From positions 5,169 through 15,356 of the forward strand of contig NZ_LECR01000008.1 in NCBI RefSeq assembly GCF_001602625.1: a stretch of 10,188 nucleotides of DNA, given 5' to 3'. The translations under genes were made by a program, and so were the position numbers. How positions within the stretch are numbered: the first letter of the stretch is position 1; each line of letters begins with the position of its first letter. The notes below the pieces were generated by a model that saw nothing but the letters and a program-made list of their open reading frames with translations, was not told the origin of the DNA and searched no databases. This stretch comes from Sodalis-like endosymbiont of Proechinophthirus fluctus (lineage in GTDB: Bacteria > Pseudomonadota > Gammaproteobacteria > Enterobacterales > Enterobacteriaceae). Below, in pieces: positions 8,365 through 10,188 of the stretch.

Positions 8365-8511
8365 ATGCAAAAAAAACACACCTTCTGATCAATAAGGCTC
8401 CCTGCTCTGGGTACCTTGATCTGGGACGTTATCGATAGTTGTTATCTTACTCCTGCCAATAATTTTCCCTCGGATCTTAATAAGGATTTAAGGCTTTATT
8501 ACGCTAAATAG
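8365..8511 (+). pseudogene. Small relic, possibly a LigA-like dioxygenase partner
   Basis: ATG 8365 follows CCTGGGGAAA, a plausible ribosome site. The frame reads MQKKHTF, a TGA at 8386-8388, then SIRLPALGTLIWDVIDSC and YLTPANNFPSDLNKDLRLYY to TAG 8509-8511. It may continue past that TAG to about 8550. The pattern of a helix followed by A-N-x-F-x-x-D-L-x-x-x-L loosely resembles the small LigA-type subunits (about 70-110 residues) that pair with LigB enzymes, where a conserved stretch reads A-N-R-x-R-F-x-x-D. The place, directly between the LigB-type gene and the hydroxylase, supports this. The resemblance is weak, and a random frame or an unrelated small protein remains possible. Confidence 0.35.
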
Positions 8512-8555
8512 CCCGGAGTCTCACTTTCGTCGAAAATGACTAGAGAATACTCACG

Positions 8556-9737
8556 ATGGCACAAATCGCAGTAATCAGAGCAGGTATAGGCAAATTAGCC
8601 TTGCTGTCGCGATGAGAAATAGTAGGCACGAGATATCCGTCTATGAACGGGAAAATAAGCTGATCGAGCTCGGAGTAGGCATTTCTCTTTGGGCGAATAG
8701 CACACGTCTGTTTGACGAGATGGGCATTGCGTCCCCAATGGGCCGAACGGTCATGCGAAACGGATGCGGCCTATTTTTTCAATTGAAGACGGCAGCGGGG
8801 GGGATTTGCCTCCTCCTACCAGCGGATGGCGCGTGATAATAAACACGGCTATCCCCATTATGTTATGGCGCTTTTAGAAGCATCCTTAAATCCTCCCCTT
8901 ACTGGGTGTCGTTGGCCGTGAGACCATCCTGCTCGGTAACCAGCTGACCCGATTAGATGATTCCGGTGATGAAGCAAAGCTTTACTTTGCTGACAGCACA
9001 ATAGCTACCGCTGATTTAGTAGTGGGGTCTGACGGCATCAAGTCAGTAGTGCGACAAACGGTAAGCGATGACGATCGTCCGGTATTTACAAGAATAGCAC
9101 GTTTCTCCGCGGAGCCAAGACAAAAATGTCCTGGACTGTCCTTCCTGAGCCTCATTCCTTTACGGACTAGATGGGAGATTGGATGCACGTACTTAATTTT
9201 CCCATTGGTAACGAATTTGCTTATCAGACGATCGTGGTTTTCATGAATGGTCCGGAAAAATGGTAGCATAACGACTAGTGAGTCTGTCTCCCGCCGATGC
9301 CGCTGCCATCCAAAGTAAGTTTACACACTTGCATCCCGCGGTCGAGCAACTGCTTGAGCACGTCAACCTTGCTGAACTCTGGGACATGTTCCAGGTCAGC
9401 CCATGTCCTTATAGCATCTCGGGCGTGCAGTGTTAATCGGTGATGCTGCACACGGTATGATACCGCATCATGGCTAGGGGGCGATTTCTTCGTTTGAAGA
9501 TGCTGTCGCCCTCGACCATATTATCAACAATAACTGATTCTCATCTATGCAAGTAAAGCTTGCGGCCTTTAAGCTAGAACGTAAAGCGCTCGCTGAGTAG
9601 ATTCAAAAATAATCGAGAAGCAGCAAAATGATTGCCTGCATCTGAATGAGGGGCCGCGCGCTTCGAACGTAAGCACATACTGAATTACACTTGGCAGACA
9701 TTTTTCATGGCTTCATAGCTATATAGTCGATGTTTAA
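8556..9737 (+). pseudogene. FAD-dependent aromatic monooxygenase (salicylate-hydroxylase-like), degraded
   Basis: Group A flavin hydroxylases use NAD(P)H and oxygen to hydroxylate an aromatic ring. From ATG 8556 it reads MAQIAVIRAGIGKLAL, the FAD beta-alpha-beta motif with two glycines of GAGIGG changed to R and K. After a frame change come SVYERENKLIELGVGISLWA and LFDEMGIASPMG. The second motif is ADLVVGSDGIKSVVRQTVS (9014-9070, the D-G site). Then follow FPIGNEFAYQTIVVFMNG, PADAAAIQSKFTHLHPAVEQ and, in another frame, VLIGDAAHGMIPHHG-stop-GA (about 9429-9483; consensus GDAAH-x-x-x-P-x-x-G-Q-G-A). SSFEDAVALDHIINN and finally WLHSYIVDV with TAA 9735-9737 close it. The 394 codons match the family (380-400). 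Stops lie at 9168, 9475, 9535 and 9598. PHHGQG and its size resemble salicylate or 3-hydroxybenzoate hydroxylases, but substrate specificity cannot be assigned. Confidence 0.9.
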
Positions 9738-9743
9738 AAACCC

Positions 9744-9787
9744 GGGACTAGAGCCCAGTCCTGGGCGGAGCTGAGCTCTCTAGTCCC
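9744..9787. terminator. Multi-arm inverted repeat between convergent genes, possible bidirectional terminator
   Basis: The outer stem GGGACTAGAG (9744-9753) pairs exactly with CTCTAGTCCC (9778-9787). Inside are two more self-complementary units, CCCAG-TC-CTGGG (9754-9765) and GAGCT-G-AGCTC (9768-9778), so the whole can fold as one stem with two small arms. It lies seven bases after the hydroxylase stop and at the 3' end of the convergent yhiN relic, the classic position for a shared terminator. There is no clear T tract on the right side, while an A run (9736-9740) to the left would give Us on the minus-strand transcript. A repetitive extragenic element is the alternative. Confidence 0.55.
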
Positions 9788-10188
9788 ACTGTAAAGTTAT
9801 AGCGGCCCAGCCAACCGATAACATCGACTAATTCGCCGATAAAACACATTCCCCGCACAGTGTGTTACACGCCAGCGTTTTGGGGGACAGCCGCGGGTAT
9901 CCCCACACCTCCATGGATCACTTAATCTGTGCGCTAGCGTTAAGTGCCGTTGGGCTAGGCCCGCTACTGCTGCAGCGGCGATACCCACTGTACAATATAA
10001 TATGATGGTGCAGAGTCAATAATATGATGGTGCAGAGTCAGCTGTTTCAAGCTGATATCCAGGATGTCATGCGGCTGATACTAATATTCTACCAGCCGGC
10101 GTGGCAGTAGTTTCGCGAGGGTATTTTTCAGACTCTGGTTGGGATGGGAGACGATTTTCTTGCTTAGCAAGTCCAGCGGCGCCCCCCC
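9748..10188 (-). pseudogene. yhiN: YhiN/BaiN-family flavoprotein, 3' part, degraded and cut by window end
   Basis: YhiN (HI0933/BaiN family) is a conserved NAD(P)/FAD-dependent oxidoreductase of unclear cellular role. On the minus strand from the window edge it reads LLSKKIVSHPNQSLKNTLAK followed by LLPRRLVEY, which matches the family block H-P-N-Q-S-L-K-x-x-L-A-x-x-L-P-x-R-L. Then come DISLKQL, a broken PNGT segment, and pieces of T-L-G-G-V-D-T and of the FAD-binding end: in alternating frames, GECVLSAN (family GLYFIGEV) and GWLGRYNF (family D-V-T-G-W-L-G-G-Y-N-F). A stop at 9750-9748 lies near the expected C-terminus. The region is full of stops and frameshifts and holds a 22-bp tandem duplication. 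It belongs to the conserved chromosome rather than the catabolic cluster, so the cluster boundary is probably about 9740. The 5' half lies outside the window. Confidence 0.82.
9997..10040. repeat. Perfect 22-bp tandem duplication within yhiN relic
   Basis: Bases 9997-10018 are repeated exactly at 10019-10040; the unit begins ATAATATGATGG and ends GCAGAGTCA. The period of 22 shifts the frame by one. Perfect identity between copies means a recent event compared with the surrounding decay, probably replication slippage, or an assembly artefact. Confidence 0.9.

Noticed and set aside
8982..9269. Minus-strand 95-codon frame
   Set aside because: It is antisense to the GSDG motif region of the flavin hydroxylase; no independent support.
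201..9600. Genetic-code change with TAG read as an amino acid
   Set aside because: The TAG excess is striking, but the residues it replaces vary, and the same genes also carry frameshifts, TAA stops, lost start codons and deletions that recoding would not rescue.
9744..9787. tRNA gene or integron recombination site
   Set aside because: The folded element lacks tRNA arms, anticodon and the conserved T-loop sequence, and no integrase or core-site motif is nearby; it is better treated as a terminator-like or extragenic repeat.
1..10188. CRISPR array, insertion sequence or prophage
   Set aside because: I found no spaced repeat series, transposase-like or phage-like reading, and no terminal inverted repeats with target duplications.
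10181..10188. Run of C at the window end
   Set aside because: It falls in the yhiN relic at the sequence edge and could be a homopolymer error or ordinary decay; it supports no feature by itself.

Overview
The window looks like a stretch of a decaying, AT-leaning gammaproteobacterial genome, most likely an Enterobacterales insect symbiont of the Sodalis type. This placement is inference. It rests on the enteric-like yhiN relic at the right edge, the enteric-looking protein remnants and extreme pseudogene density; no marker gene fixes the species. No recognisable gene here is intact. Each one has to be read across two or three frames and carries internal stops, yet gene order, spacing, several Shine-Dalgarno sites and family motifs are still legible.

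Left part (1-1422): a dead Lrp/AsnC-family regulator (73-555, plus strand) faces a dead GntR/FCD-family regulator (643-1422, minus strand). The GntR start is followed by two A/T-rich inverted repeats that look like its operators. Between 1423 and about 2477 lies an AT-rich spacer with two short reading frames I cannot identify.

Central part (2478-9737): eight or nine relics, all on the plus strand, form one former operon. It encodes a sugar-type (ribose-like) ABC importer, with periplasmic binding protein, double-domain ATPase and permease. These are followed by a RidA-family protein, a fumarylacetoacetate-hydrolase-family protein, a class III (LigB-type) extradiol dioxygenase, a possible small LigA-like partner and an FAD-dependent aromatic hydroxylase. 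Together they suggest an importer coupled to hydroxylation, ring opening, deamination and hydrolysis or decarboxylation of an aromatic compound, plausibly an amino-aromatic one. The substrate is not determinable from the sequence.

Right edge (9744-10188): a compact multi-arm inverted repeat separates the oxygenase end from a convergent yhiN/BaiN-type flavoprotein pseudogene, which runs off the window and contains a perfect 22-bp tandem duplication. I see no RNA gene, insertion sequence, CRISPR array or origin. The most interesting items are the relict catabolic operon, the strong bias of internal stops towards TAG, the loss of the metal-binding core in the FAH gene, and the inverted-repeat element at 9744-9787.
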